48,176 nt of DNA from Methylobacterium sp. J-030 (GTDB lineage Bacteria > Pseudomonadota > Alphaproteobacteria > Rhizobiales > Beijerinckiaceae): NCBI RefSeq assembly GCF_022829545.1, contig NZ_JAKSYM010000363.1:1-48176 (forward strand), written 5' to 3'. A model generated the notes under the pieces. That model made no database searches and was not told the origin of the DNA. It saw only the letters and a list, made by a program, of their open reading frames with translations. This document shows, piece after piece, positions 16,186 to 24,484 of this stretch; position 1 is the first letter of the stretch, and every line of letters starts with the position of its first letter. The translations under genes and the position numbers were made by a program.

Positions 16186-16824
16186 ATGACCGATCCCGAT
16201 CGTGCGCGCGTCCTCGCGGACGCGAATGTTTCACGTGAAACAGCCGAGCGCCTCGACCTCTACGTGGCCCAGCTCCGACGCTGGCAGCCGATCAAGAACC
16301 TCGTCGGCCCTGCCACCCTGGCGGAGGTCTGGAGCCGGCACATCGACGACGCGCTCCAGCTCCTCGACCTCGCCCCCGGGGCGAAGACGTGGCTGGATCT
16401 CGGCTCCGGCGCCGGCATCCCGGGGCTGATCCTCGCCATCGCGGGGGCGGAGCGCGGCATCCGGGTGGATCTCGTCGAGAGCAACGCGCGCAAATGCGCC
16501 TTCCTCACCGAGACGGCCCGGCTCACCGGCGCCCCGGCCCGGGTGCGCAACGCCCGGATCGAGGGGGTGATCGGCGAATACGTCGGAACAACCGCGATCG
16601 TCTGCGCCCGGGCCCTCGCGCCCCTGCCCCAACTCCTCGCCTGGACGGCGCCATTGTTGAAAACGGGCACCACCGGCCTGTTTCCGAAGGGCCGGGATGC
16701 GCAAGCCGAATTGACCCAGGCGGCCGCGCAGTGGACAGTCGTTAACGACCTCGTGCCGAGCCGGACCGATTCCGATGCCCGGATCGTGCGCGTCACCGCC
16801 CTCGCCGCCCCGAGTCACCGATGA
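16186..16824 (+). CDS. rsmG: 16S rRNA (guanine-527-N7) methyltransferase RsmG
   Basis: SAM-dependent methyltransferase (GidB) acting on 16S rRNA G527; 212 residues. ANVSRETAERLDLYVAQLRR opens the protein, followed by the SAM motif LDLGSGAGIPGLILA and VESNARKCAFLTETARL. The codons for NVSRET contain a perfect parS site (16227-16242), so this stretch serves both as coding sequence and centromere. The start is 16186. The stop overlaps the parA start (ATGA, 16821-16824). Confidence 0.97.
   Translation: MTDPDRARVLADANVSRETAERLDLYVAQLRRWQPIKNLVGPATLAEVWSRHIDDALQLLDLAPGAKTWLDLGSGAGIPGLILAIAGAERGIRVDLVESNARKCAFLTETARLTGAPARVRNARIEGVIGEYVGTTAIVCARALAPLPQLLAWTAPLLKTGTTGLFPKGRDAQAELTQAAAQWTVVNDLVPSRTDSDARIVRVTALAAPSHR
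16227..16242. promoter_or_regulatory. parS site inside the rsmG coding sequence
   Basis: TGTTTCACGTGAAACA, a perfect match to the parS consensus, lies at codons 14-19 of rsmG and about 1.5 kb from parB. It is identical to the site at 7288-7303. NVSRET-type residues near the RsmG N-terminus recur in related bacteria, consistent with a conserved embedded site. Confidence 0.95.
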
Positions 16825-17678
16825 GCGAAGCCATCCTCGGCGAGCCCGCCGACCGGTCCATGGAGTCTGCCGTGCGTCGCCCCGTGCGTGTCCTGGCGCT
16901 GGCCAACCAGAAGGGCGGGGTCGGCAAGACCACGACGGCGATCAACCTCGGCACCGCGCTGGCGGCGATCGGCGAGGACGTGCTGGTGATCGACCTCGAT
17001 CCGCAGGGAAACGCCTCCACGGGCCTGGGGATCGACCGGGCGAATCGCCGGGTCTCGACCTACGAGGTGATGGCCGGCGAGGCCTCGCTCGCCCAAGCGG
17101 TGATCCCCACGGCGGTGCCGCGGCTGTCGATCGCGCCCTCCACCATGGATCTGCTCGGGCTGGAGCTGGAACTCGCCACCCTGCCCGACCGGGCGCACCG
17201 CCTGCGCGGCACGCTGAGGAGCCTGACCCAGGCGCCGAGCCTGAGCCGGATCAGCTACGTGCTCATCGACTGCCCGCCCTCGCTCAACCTCCTGACCATC
17301 AACGCCCTGGCGGCGGCCGACGCCGTGCTGGTGCCGCTGCAATGTGAGTTCTTCGCCCTGGAGGGCTTGAGCCAATTGCTGCGGACCGTCGAGCAGGTGC
17401 GCGGCGCCCTCAACCCGAAATTGACGATTCAGGGCATCGTGCTGACGATGTACGATCCGCGCAACAACCTCTCGGCCCAGGTGGTGGCGGATGTGCGCGG
17501 CTTCATGGGCGACAAGGTCTACGAGACCGTGATTCCGCGCAACGTGCGGATCTCGGAGGCCCCCTCGCACGGCAAGCCCGCTCTGCTCTACGATCTGAAA
17601 TGCGCCGGCAGCCAGGCCTATCTGCGCCTCGCCTCGGAGGTGATCCAGCGCGAGGGCCGGGTCCCGGCGGCGGCCTGA
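16821..17678 (+). CDS. parA: Chromosome partitioning ATPase ParA
   Basis: Deviant Walker A ATPase that binds DNA nonspecifically and moves ParB-parS complexes to the cell poles; 285 residues. ALANQKGGVGKTTTAINL (~31-48) is the P-loop with its signature Lys. VLVIDLDPQGNASTGLGI, LIDCPPSLNLLTINAL and the late segment RNVRISEAPSHGKPALLYD are family blocks. Translation is coupled to rsmG by the ATGA overlap. The N-terminal ~20 residues are variable, so an internal start is possible. Confidence 0.97.
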   Translation: MSEAILGEPADRSMESAVRRPVRVLALANQKGGVGKTTTAINLGTALAAIGEDVLVIDLDPQGNASTGLGIDRANRRVSTYEVMAGEASLAQAVIPTAVPRLSIAPSTMDLLGLELELATLPDRAHRLRGTLRSLTQAPSLSRISYVLIDCPPSLNLLTINALAAADAVLVPLQCEFFALEGLSQLLRTVEQVRGALNPKLTIQGIVLTMYDPRNNLSAQVVADVRGFMGDKVYETVIPRNVRISEAPSHGKPALLYDLKCAGSQAYLRLASEVIQREGRVPAAA

Positions 17679-17737
17679 CGATAAGTGACGAGCCCCCGAC
17701 ACAAGGGGGCGTGTGGAGCGTGAGACGGGTGGCAAGC

Positions 17738-18631
17738 ATGGCGGAGGAGGGGGCAAGACCCCGGCTGGGGCGCGGTCTCGCCGCGCTGATCGGCGATTTC
17801 GGCGATGCCGGGCCGGCGCCCGCGAAGGTCGAGGGGCAGCGCAAGGTCGCCATCGAGTTCCTGCGGCCCAACCCGCGCAACCCGCGGCGCGGCTTCGGTG
17901 AGGTGGAACTCGCCGAACTCGCGACCTCGATCACCCAGCGCGGCCTGATCCAGCCGATCGTGGTCCGCCCGATCGGCGACGTGCCGGGGACGTTCGAGAT
18001 CGTGGCCGGCGAGCGGCGCTGGCGCGCGGCCCAGCGGGCTGGGCTCGACGAGGTGCCGGTGGTGGTGGTCGAGATCGACGACCGCGCCTCCCTGGAATTC
18101 GCCATCCTGGAGAACGTCCAGCGCAGCGACCTGAACCCGATCGAGGAAGCTTCGGGCTACGAGCGCCTGATGCAGGACTTCTCGTACACGCAGCGCGATC
18201 TCGCCGAGATCCTGGGCAAGAGCCGCAGCCACCTCGCCAACACCCTGCGCCTCCTGAACCTGCCGCCGGCCGTGCAGGACCGCCTCTCCGCGGGCGAGCT
18301 GACCGCCGGCCATGCCCGCGCTCTGCTGTCGGTGAAGGATCCGGAGGGCCTGGCCCGCCGGGTCGTGGCCGAGGGCCTGTCGGTGCGGCAGGTGGAGGCC
18401 CTGGCCTCGGCCGAGGCCGAGCCGTCCGAGACCCCCCGCCCCGGCCGCCCGCGCCTCTCCGCCGAGCGCACCGCGCCGGTGCGTGATCTTGAGCTGCGAA
18501 TCCGGCGGGCGCTGGGCGTCGAGGTGTCCTACCGGCCGAAGGACGAGGCTTCGGGGGAGATCCGGATCCGCTACGAGACCCAGGACGAGCTGCAGGGGCT
18601 ACTCAACCGGTTCAAGGTCTCGGACGGCTGA
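17738..18631 (+). CDS. parB: Chromosome partitioning CTPase ParB
   Basis: Binds parS, closes as a CTP-dependent clamp and stimulates ParA; 297 residues. RPRLGRGLAALIGDFGD at the N-terminus is the ParA-contact region. The CTP domain includes SITQRGLIQPIVVRP and the GERRWRA box. The parS-binding helices follow (YTQRDLAEILGKSRSHLANT), then a C-terminal dimer domain ending LLNRFKVSDG. The ATG at 17738 gives the usual N-terminus; the frame is open to 17600 but overlaps parA. Its two perfect targets are in this window. Confidence 0.97.
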   Translation: MAEEGARPRLGRGLAALIGDFGDAGPAPAKVEGQRKVAIEFLRPNPRNPRRGFGEVELAELATSITQRGLIQPIVVRPIGDVPGTFEIVAGERRWRAAQRAGLDEVPVVVVEIDDRASLEFAILENVQRSDLNPIEEASGYERLMQDFSYTQRDLAEILGKSRSHLANTLRLLNLPPAVQDRLSAGELTAGHARALLSVKDPEGLARRVVAEGLSVRQVEALASAEAEPSETPRPGRPRLSAERTAPVRDLELRIRRALGVEVSYRPKDEASGEIRIRYETQDELQGLLNRFKVSDG

Positions 18632-18676
18632 CGGGGAGCTCGGGTTTCTCGAGGGGCCTGCCTACCCATGGGAGCG

Positions 18677-18832
18677 CGCCCTTTTCCCGGACGCCTGGAA
18701 CGCAGTGGAAGGTGATCCGGGACCCAGCATACGAAGCGTCGCGGAGCGGCACCGAATATGGACGCTTCGCGGCTTCTCGCGCTGGATCCCGGGTCGCATT
18801 CCGCTGGCGCTGCATGCGCCCGGGAAAGGGCT
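18677..18832. repeat. Extragenic palindrome, family C copy 1
   Basis: The ends read GCCCTTTTCCCGGACGCCTG and GCTGCATGCGCCCGGGAAAG. The inner part has TGATCCGGGAC facing the TGGATCCCGGGTCGCATTCC segment, and GAAGCGTCGCGGAGC facing GGACGCTTCGCGGC. Related copies lie at 24297-24377 (short) and 39467-39632 (inverted). It occupies the convergent gap between parB and holA. Confidence 0.85.
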
Positions 18833-18869
18833 GGTGCTCAAACGTATCCGCAAGGCACCCCAAACGTCC

Positions 18870-19901
18870 CTACCGCCGCCGGCGAGCGCCCGCCTCGGCG
18901 ACCCGCAGCAGGGCCGCGGAGGCCAGCGCATGGGCCAGTTCCGGCTCGGCCCGGCGGCAGGCCAGGACGGCCGCCTGCAGAGCCACCGCGGCCTGCCGCA
19001 GGGTGGCGGGTCCCCAGGTGCCGAGCTGCCCCTCCAGGCTGGCCTTGCGCTTGAAATGCAGGCCCCGCCACGTCGCCACCATCAGGGCGGGCGTCTTATC
19101 GGGGTTGTCCAGGCGCGTCGTCAGCAGCGTCAGGGCATGCCGCAGGGCCGAGCCCAGCACCACGCCCGGATCCAGGCCCTCGTGCCGGAACCGCCGGTAG
19201 TCGCGCTCCACGGCCTCCCGGCGCCCGTCGAAGGCCGCGTCGATCAGGGTGTTGAGCACGCTCGCCGCCACGTCGCTGGTGATGGCTTCCACGTGATCGA
19301 GCGTCACGGTGCCCTCCCCCGCGGCGTAGAGGGCGAGCTTCTCGATCTCCATCAGGCTCGCCCGGCGGTCGCCGCCGAGGCTCCGCGCGAGCACCTCCCG
19401 GGCGGCCCGGTCGATCCGCAGGCCGCGCTCCTGAAGGGTCCGGTCGATCAGGTCGGCCAGCGTGCGCTCGTCGTCGGCGTAGCAGGGAATCGCCAGCGCC
19501 TTGGGCGACCGCTCGCAGAGGGTGCGCAGCGGGTTGTTCTTGGCGAGGTCGCCCCCCTCCACCACGATGCGCGCGTCGGCCACCGGCGCCCCCAGCACCG
19601 CCTCGACGGCCGGCGCGTAGTTGCGGGTTCCGGGCCGGACCCAGATCGACCGGCGGCCGCCGAACAGGCCCATCGTGCCGGCCTCGTCGCAGAGGCGGCC
19701 CGGATCGGACGCCAGCGCGTCGCCGTCGATCCGCACCAGCGCGAAGGGATCGGCCGGGTCGGGGACGAAATCCTCGGCGAGCTTGCGGGCGCGCTCGGTC
19801 ACCAGACCGGTGTCGGGCCCGTAGACGAGGATCACCGGGATTCGCGGGTCGGGCCCGCGCCGGATCAGCCCCTCGATCTCACCGGCCTTGACGGCGACCA
19901 T
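18870..19901 (-). CDS. holA: DNA polymerase III delta subunit
   Basis: Clamp-loader subunit that opens the beta clamp; 343 residues. The N-terminal domain VILVYGPDTGLVTERARKLA resembles other HolA proteins, with the AAA+-like core (RIVVEGGDLAKNNPLRTLCE, SLGGDRRASLMEIEKLALYA) and the helical C-terminal collar. As expected, no catalytic P-loop is present. It lies 6 nt downstream of lptE, in one operon. It converges with parB. Confidence 0.93.
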   Translation of the reverse strand: MVAVKAGEIEGLIRRGPDPRIPVILVYGPDTGLVTERARKLAEDFVPDPADPFALVRIDGDALASDPGRLCDEAGTMGLFGGRRSIWVRPGTRNYAPAVEAVLGAPVADARIVVEGGDLAKNNPLRTLCERSPKALAIPCYADDERTLADLIDRTLQERGLRIDRAAREVLARSLGGDRRASLMEIEKLALYAAGEGTVTLDHVEAITSDVAASVLNTLIDAAFDGRREAVERDYRRFRHEGLDPGVVLGSALRHALTLLTTRLDNPDKTPALMVATWRGLHFKRKASLEGQLGTWGPATLRQAAVALQAAVLACRRAEPELAHALASAALLRVAEAGARRRR

Positions 19902-19907
19902 GTCGGC

Positions 19908-20453
19908 CTACGGCTTGGTCGACAGCACGGCGGCCAGCCGGCTCTTGATCTGGTCGGAGAGCACGCTGGCGAGCCGGATCTCGGCGTCGCGCGCCGCCCG
20001 CTGGCTGGCGAAGCGCTGGACGGACCGGTCGTAGGTCGCGGTCGAGGTCGCCACGCCCTCGGTGTAGACCTTGGTGCCCGACATGTCCTCCAGGCTGTAC
20101 TTGATGTTGGCCACCAGGGTGCCGGCCTCGGCCCGGCCGGTGGTGGAGGAGACGATCGGGGTCTGCACGATCTCGGAGCCCGAGAGCTTCAGCCGGTAGG
20201 TCTTGGTCGCGGGCTGGCCCGAGCCGTCGAGGTCGAACACCAGCTCGCTGCGCAGGTAGTGGCCGAGCCGCTCCTGGCCCTGGGCCATCGCCACGTCGTC
20301 GACCTGCACGGAGGCCAGCAGCGCCTGGACCGGCACGCCGGAGGCGGTCGGCCCGTAGAGGGGGCGGAAGCAAGCCGACAGGCTCAGCGCAAGACCGCCC
20401 ACGCAGGCGAGGCGTGTGATCCGCCCCGCACCCGATACGCCCGAACCCGCCAT
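19908..20453 (-). CDS. lptE: LPS-assembly lipoprotein LptE
   Basis: Outer-membrane lipoprotein that plugs and assembles the LptD translocon for lipopolysaccharide; 181 residues. The lipobox LSLSAC puts the acylated Cys near residue 28, followed directly by FRPLYGPTASG, the classical LptE start of mature protein. The ATG at 20453 gives a short signal peptide; an upstream ATG at 20519 would make it too long. It is followed by holA. In many alphaproteobacteria leuS precedes this pair; here leuS is about 13 kb away on the other strand. Confidence 0.92.
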   Translation of the reverse strand: MAGSGVSGAGRITRLACVGGLALSLSACFRPLYGPTASGVPVQALLASVQVDDVAMAQGQERLGHYLRSELVFDLDGSGQPATKTYRLKLSGSEIVQTPIVSSTTGRAEAGTLVANIKYSLEDMSGTKVYTEGVATSTATYDRSVQRFASQRAARDAEIRLASVLSDQIKSRLAAVLSTKP

Positions 20454-20590
20454 CACGCCGCCGTTCCGCCCCGCTTCGCCGGATCGTTCTAGCGCGGACA
20501 GGGGGCCCCGCGCCATCAAGCTACGCGGCCCGCGTTACGATTCCTCTGCGGCGAGAGCGTGGTCATTCGGTTTCCGAACCACCCGGGTCC

Positions 20591-20710
20591 CGGGTTTCCC
20601 AAGGGCGAGCCCTTGGGCGGGGGTTCGGGGGCGGAGCCCCGAGATCGGGCGAAGCCCGACACCAGGGCTCTGCCCTGGACCCGCGAAAGGGCTCGCCCTT
20701 TCGAAACCCG
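20591..20710. repeat. Extragenic palindrome, family B copy 2
   Basis: The longest family B copy. CGGGTTTCCCAAGGGCGAGC pairs with GGGCTCGCCCTTTCGAAACC. Inside are GGGGGCGGAGCCCC, ATCGGGCGAAGCCCGA and CCAGGGCTCTGCCCTGG, each a hairpin by itself. It lies in the 290-bp gap between the AEC transporter stop and lptE. Confidence 0.88.
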
Positions 20711-20743
20711 GACGGGGGCCGTCCGCTACCGTCGCGCAGGCGC

Positions 20744-21700
20744 TCACAGGGTCGCCAGGTAGCCGGAGACCGTCGCGACCGCCAGCACGGTCGAGACCAG
20801 CACCACGGTGGCGGTGAGGTCGGCCTCGCGCCGGTAGAATTCCGCCAGCATGAACGGCCCGGTGCCGGTGGGCAGCGCCGCCATCAGCACGGCGGTGTGC
20901 AGCAGGAGCGGCGGCAGGTCGAACACGTACCGGCCGAGCCCGTAGGCGAGCAGCGGGTGGGCGGCGAGCTTCAGCCCGACCAGCAGGGCCGCGACGCGCC
21001 TATGCCCTTCTGTGCCCTGCCCGCCCCGGCTCCGGCGCCTCTGGGCCAGGAACAGGCCGAGCGCCACCAGAGCGCAGGGCGAGGCCGCGCCGCCGAGGAG
21101 TTTCAGGAACGTCTCCACGGGCGCCGGCACGGCGAGGCCGAGGCTCGGCACCAGGGCGCCGAGCGCCGGGGCGACCAGCAGCGGGTTGCGCACCAGGGAG
21201 CGGCCGACCGCGAGCCAGATCGGCACGCGCCGACCCGCCGGATCCGCCTGCCGGAGCCCGGTCTCGATCAGCACGATCGCCACCGCGAACACCGCGCAGA
21301 CCGTGAGGATCACCGCCACCGTGGTGGGGGCGAGCGCCTCCGGCCCGAGGGCGACCAGCGCCAGGGGAAAACCCATGAAGCCGACATTGGCGTAGCCCGC
21401 GTTGAGCCCGTCCAGGGCGGCATCCGCCAGGGGGCGCCCGGCCCCGCGCCGGATCAGGACGGTGAGGGCGAAGACCGCGAGGCTGCTCAACCCGAAGGCG
21501 CCGACGAAGCCGGGCTTCCACAGGGCGGCCCAGTTTGCGTGGGCGGTGACGTCGAACAGCAGCGCCGGCAGGGCGAGGAATACCACGAAGCGGTTCAGCT
21601 CCGTGGTGGCGGCGGCGCCGAGCACGCCGATCCGCCGGGCGAGCCACCCGGCGAAGACGAGCGCGAAGATCGGCAGCACGACCGGGAGGGTCGACAGCAT
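20744..21700 (-). CDS. AEC family (auxin efflux carrier-type) transporter
   Basis: Inner-membrane carrier of 318 residues with about ten hydrophobic segments in two bundles split by a short polar loop (RQADPAGRRVP). Conserved family points are NRFVVFLALPALLF in helix 2, and LNAGYANVGFMGFPLALVA, where the NxGFMG block is typical of AEC proteins. The helix near the end has AALPTGTGPFMLAEFY. The substrate cannot be told; bacterial members move organic acids. The open frame continues far upstream without a stop, but the protein clearly starts at 21700 (MLSTLPVVLPIFALVF). Confidence 0.88.
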   Translation of the reverse strand: MLSTLPVVLPIFALVFAGWLARRIGVLGAAATTELNRFVVFLALPALLFDVTAHANWAALWKPGFVGAFGLSSLAVFALTVLIRRGAGRPLADAALDGLNAGYANVGFMGFPLALVALGPEALAPTTVAVILTVCAVFAVAIVLIETGLRQADPAGRRVPIWLAVGRSLVRNPLLVAPALGALVPSLGLAVPAPVETFLKLLGGAASPCALVALGLFLAQRRRSRGGQGTEGHRRVAALLVGLKLAAHPLLAYGLGRYVFDLPPLLLHTAVLMAALPTGTGPFMLAEFYRREADLTATVVLVSTVLAVATVSGYLATL

Positions 21701-21819
21701 GGCGGGTCCGGACCGGAGGATGAGCCTTCGGCCTTTGGACGATCTGACCGCCGCGCTCCAGTGCCGGGGGCGGGGACCTGCCATGCCCACATCCCCGGGC
21801 CCCCTGCCCCCGCCCTGCG

Positions 21820-24036
21820 CTACCAGCGATAGATCAGGCTGCCGATCACGGTCGCCGGGGCACCGCGGAAGCAGTTGCCGAACGCGCAGGTGTTGTAGGT
21901 CCGGTCGAACACGTTGGTGGCGTTGATCTGCGCGCGCAGGCCCCGGTACTTCGGGTCGATCGCCGCGAAGTCGTAGGCCACCAGCGCGTCGTAGAGCGTC
22001 ACGGTGGGGTTGCGCACCGTGTTGTCGTCGTCCGCGAAGCTCGTGCCGATGTAGCGGATGCCGCCGCCGATGGTCAGGCCGCGCAGGGGCGAGGAGGTCG
22101 GGAACGCGTAGGTGAGGAACGACGCGTAGGTGTCGCTCGGGATGCCGGAGACGCGGTTCCCGTCCTGGGTCGCGCCTGTGAACGAGGTCTGGCTCACGAA
22201 CCGGAAGTCGAGGTGCGTGTAGGCGATGGTCAGGTTCGTGCCCGGCGCGAGGTTGGCGACGGCCTCGGCCTCGAAGCCGCGGGAGCGCACCGAGCCGGTG
22301 GCGGATTGGAAGGCAAGGTTGGTCGGGTCGGTCCGCAGGATGCTCGACTGCTCGATGTCGAAGCCCGCGAACGCCGTCTGGATGTTGGTGCCGGGGATCA
22401 GGTATTTGACGCCCGCCTCGATCTGGTCGCCGGTCGCCGGCTTGAAGGCCTGCCCGCGCACATCGGTGCCCACCTGCGGCGTGAAGGTGGTGGCGTAGCT
22501 GGCATAGGGCACGAGGCCCGGCGCCAGGACGTAGCCGAGCCCGACGCGGCCCGTGAAGGCGGTGTTGTCCTGGCGGGTCACCGCGCTGGCGGGCGTCGCG
22601 CGGTTGTCCTGGAAGACCCAGTCGTGCCGTCCGTTCAGGGTCAGGATGAAGTCGCCGAACTTGGCCTGATCCTGCAGGTAGACGCCGATCTGGTCCTGCG
22701 CTTGCCGCGTGGGGCTGCCCAGCGTCGGGGTCGGGATGAATTGCCGGCCGTAATTCTGCGTGATCAGGTCGAGGTCGGGCGCCGGGCCGGCGCCGAAGCG
22801 GTTGCTCAGGCCGTAATGGGCGTAGTCCACGCCCGCCAGCAGGGTGTGGGCGACCGGGCCGGTGACGAGGTGCGCCTCGAGCTGGTTGTCCAGCGTCTGC
22901 TGCACCAGCCCCTCGCGGATGTAGCCGGTCGAGCGGGAGCCCAGGGTCCGCGCCGCGTTGATGGAATCGATCTCCGCATACTTGGCGCTGAGGAAGATGC
23001 CGTAATGCCGGAAGTTCTGGCGGACGATCAGGTCGTCCGAGAACCGGTGCTCGAAGGCGTAGCCCACCCGGTACTGGGTCTGGTCGAGGCCGGCGAAGCG
23101 GGGATCGCCGCTGTAGTACTTGGTCACCCGGAAGCCGGGATCGTTGTAGTAGAACACGGTCGCGGGCGTGTTCCGGACCTGGAATTCGCTCAGGAAGGTC
23201 AGGGTGGTGTCGGCCGAGGGCTTCCACGTGAAGGCCGGGGCGATGTTGAGCTGGTCGTCGTTCGTGCCGCGGCCGATGAAGGTGCCGGCCTCCCGCCGCA
23301 CGCCGGTCAGCCGGTACGCCATGGTGCCGTCCGAGCCCTCGACCGGGCCGCCGAGATCGAAATTGCCCTGGAAGCGGTCGAAGCTGCCGCTCTGGAACCA
23401 GACCTCGCCGAAGGGCGCGAAGACCGGGCGCTTCGACGTGACGTCGAGGATGCCGCCCGGCGAGCCGAGCCCGTAGAGGCCCGAGGCCGGCCCGCGCAGG
23501 ATGGTCACGGCCTCCAGGCCGTAGGGCTCGATCCGCGGGAAGATGAAGCCGCTGCCGATCTGGCGCAGGCCGTCGCGGTAGGTGCCCTGGTTGGACAGCA
23601 CGTCGAAGCCGCGGATGAAGACCTGATCGAAGCGCGGATCGAAGCCCGACACGTTGATGCTGGCCCCCGGGACGTAGGCCAGCGCGTCGCTGAAGCTCTG
23701 GACGTTGCGGTCGTTGAGCTGCTCGCGGGTGACGACCGAGACCGCTTGCGGCGCCTCGATCAGCGGCGTGTTGGTCTTGGTGGCGGTGGGGCTGATCCGG
23801 GCGACGTAGCCGGTGACGCCGGACGGCCCGCCCCCGCCGCCGCTGGTCGCCGCCGTGCCGCCATCGCCGCCGCTCACGTTGCCGCCCAGCCCCGCACCGG
23901 CCGGAACCACGGGGCCGGGGCCGACGGCCTCCACGGAGATCTCGTTGAGCTGCACGCTCCGGTCCTGGGCGAGGGCGGGGCCTGCGAGGGCCGTGGCGGC
24001 GAGGAGCAGCCCGGGGCGGACGGTACGCATGAACAT
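21820..24036 (-). CDS. TonB-dependent siderophore receptor
   Basis: Outer-membrane gated channel of ~738 residues for ferric siderophore uptake. After the signal peptide (RPGLLLAATALAGPALAQ) comes a Gly-rich stretch, then the plug domain: NTPLIEAPQAVSVVTREQLN, DALAYVPGASIN and VFIRGFDV, EAVTILRGPASGLYG. The 22-stranded barrel ends in YRW, with terminal Trp for BAM recognition. There is no N-terminal signalling (STN) domain. The start at 24036 has AGGG about 8 nt upstream; 24030 and 24054 are alternatives. The partner AEC gene lies 119 bp downstream. Iron control is likely but not proved. Confidence 0.93.
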   Translation of the reverse strand: MFMRTVRPGLLLAATALAGPALAQDRSVQLNEISVEAVGPGPVVPAGAGLGGNVSGGDGGTAATSGGGGGPSGVTGYVARISPTATKTNTPLIEAPQAVSVVTREQLNDRNVQSFSDALAYVPGASINVSGFDPRFDQVFIRGFDVLSNQGTYRDGLRQIGSGFIFPRIEPYGLEAVTILRGPASGLYGLGSPGGILDVTSKRPVFAPFGEVWFQSGSFDRFQGNFDLGGPVEGSDGTMAYRLTGVRREAGTFIGRGTNDDQLNIAPAFTWKPSADTTLTFLSEFQVRNTPATVFYYNDPGFRVTKYYSGDPRFAGLDQTQYRVGYAFEHRFSDDLIVRQNFRHYGIFLSAKYAEIDSINAARTLGSRSTGYIREGLVQQTLDNQLEAHLVTGPVAHTLLAGVDYAHYGLSNRFGAGPAPDLDLITQNYGRQFIPTPTLGSPTRQAQDQIGVYLQDQAKFGDFILTLNGRHDWVFQDNRATPASAVTRQDNTAFTGRVGLGYVLAPGLVPYASYATTFTPQVGTDVRGQAFKPATGDQIEAGVKYLIPGTNIQTAFAGFDIEQSSILRTDPTNLAFQSATGSVRSRGFEAEAVANLAPGTNLTIAYTHLDFRFVSQTSFTGATQDGNRVSGIPSDTYASFLTYAFPTSSPLRGLTIGGGIRYIGTSFADDDNTVRNPTVTLYDALVAYDFAAIDPKYRGLRAQINATNVFDRTYNTCAFGNCFRGAPATVIGSLIYRW

Positions 24037-24296
24037 CGAAAACCCTGTTGTCATGCCGTTGGATTGGCATTCGGGTCTCACGATGGGTCGATCACGGGTT
24101 GTTGATCAAGGCGAATACGTGTTGTAAATCACACACTTAGAAGACTTAAAAAGTGGAATGATTCGAGGCTGGGACGACGTTGAAGCCGGGCCGGTTACCG
24201 GTTTGCCCGAATGGTCCCGCGGATCGAGGGGCAGCCCGTTCGAGATGCGCGACCGCGTTCGCATCGTAGGATCAGCGCTCCTGCGCCGATCGCGCG
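24037..24296. promoter_or_regulatory. Upstream region of the siderophore receptor gene, with an AT-rich island
   Basis: Between about 24085 and 24165 base composition drops to unusually AT-rich for this genome (GTTGTAAATCACACACTTAG, then AAGACTTAAAAAGTGG). This is where the receptor promoter is expected. CTTAGAAGACTTAAAAAG is loosely reminiscent of alphaproteobacterial iron boxes, but the match is not good enough to assign Irr, RirA or Fur. Confidence 0.4.
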
Positions 24297-24377
24297 CCCA
24301 TTTCCCGGACGGGTGGAGCGAAGCGGAACCGGATCCCGGGTCGCATTCCGCCTGCGCTGCATGCGCCCGGGAAAGGG
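24297..24377. repeat. Extragenic palindrome, family C copy 2 (short form)
   Basis: CCCATTTCCCGGACGGGTGG at the left and GCTGCATGCGCCCGGGAAAG at the right, with GGATCCCGGGTCGCATTCCG between. It lacks the central ~70 bp found in copies 1 and 3, which suggests an internal deletion or an ancestral short unit. It lies between the siderophore receptor and acid phosphatase genes. Confidence 0.82.
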
Positions 24378-24484
24378 CCGCGTTCCCGCATCGGAAACCG
24401 CGCTGAACCGGCGCGACGCCATGGCGTCGGATCGCTGCGGACACCGTCAAAGGGCCGGCGTGCCCGGGTTTCCGGAACGCGACG

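Noticed and set aside
23220..23234. TTCCACGTGAAGG in the siderophore receptor gene as a parS site
   Set aside because: It keeps only the CACGTG core; flanks do not fit the consensus. Other CACGTG hits (near 394, 19290, 37950, 43745 and 46789) fail in the same way.
20744..24070. A single 1108-codon open frame on the minus strand
   Set aside because: It joins the AEC transporter frame to an out-of-frame reading of the siderophore receptor gene; only the part from 21700 down to 20744 is protein-like.
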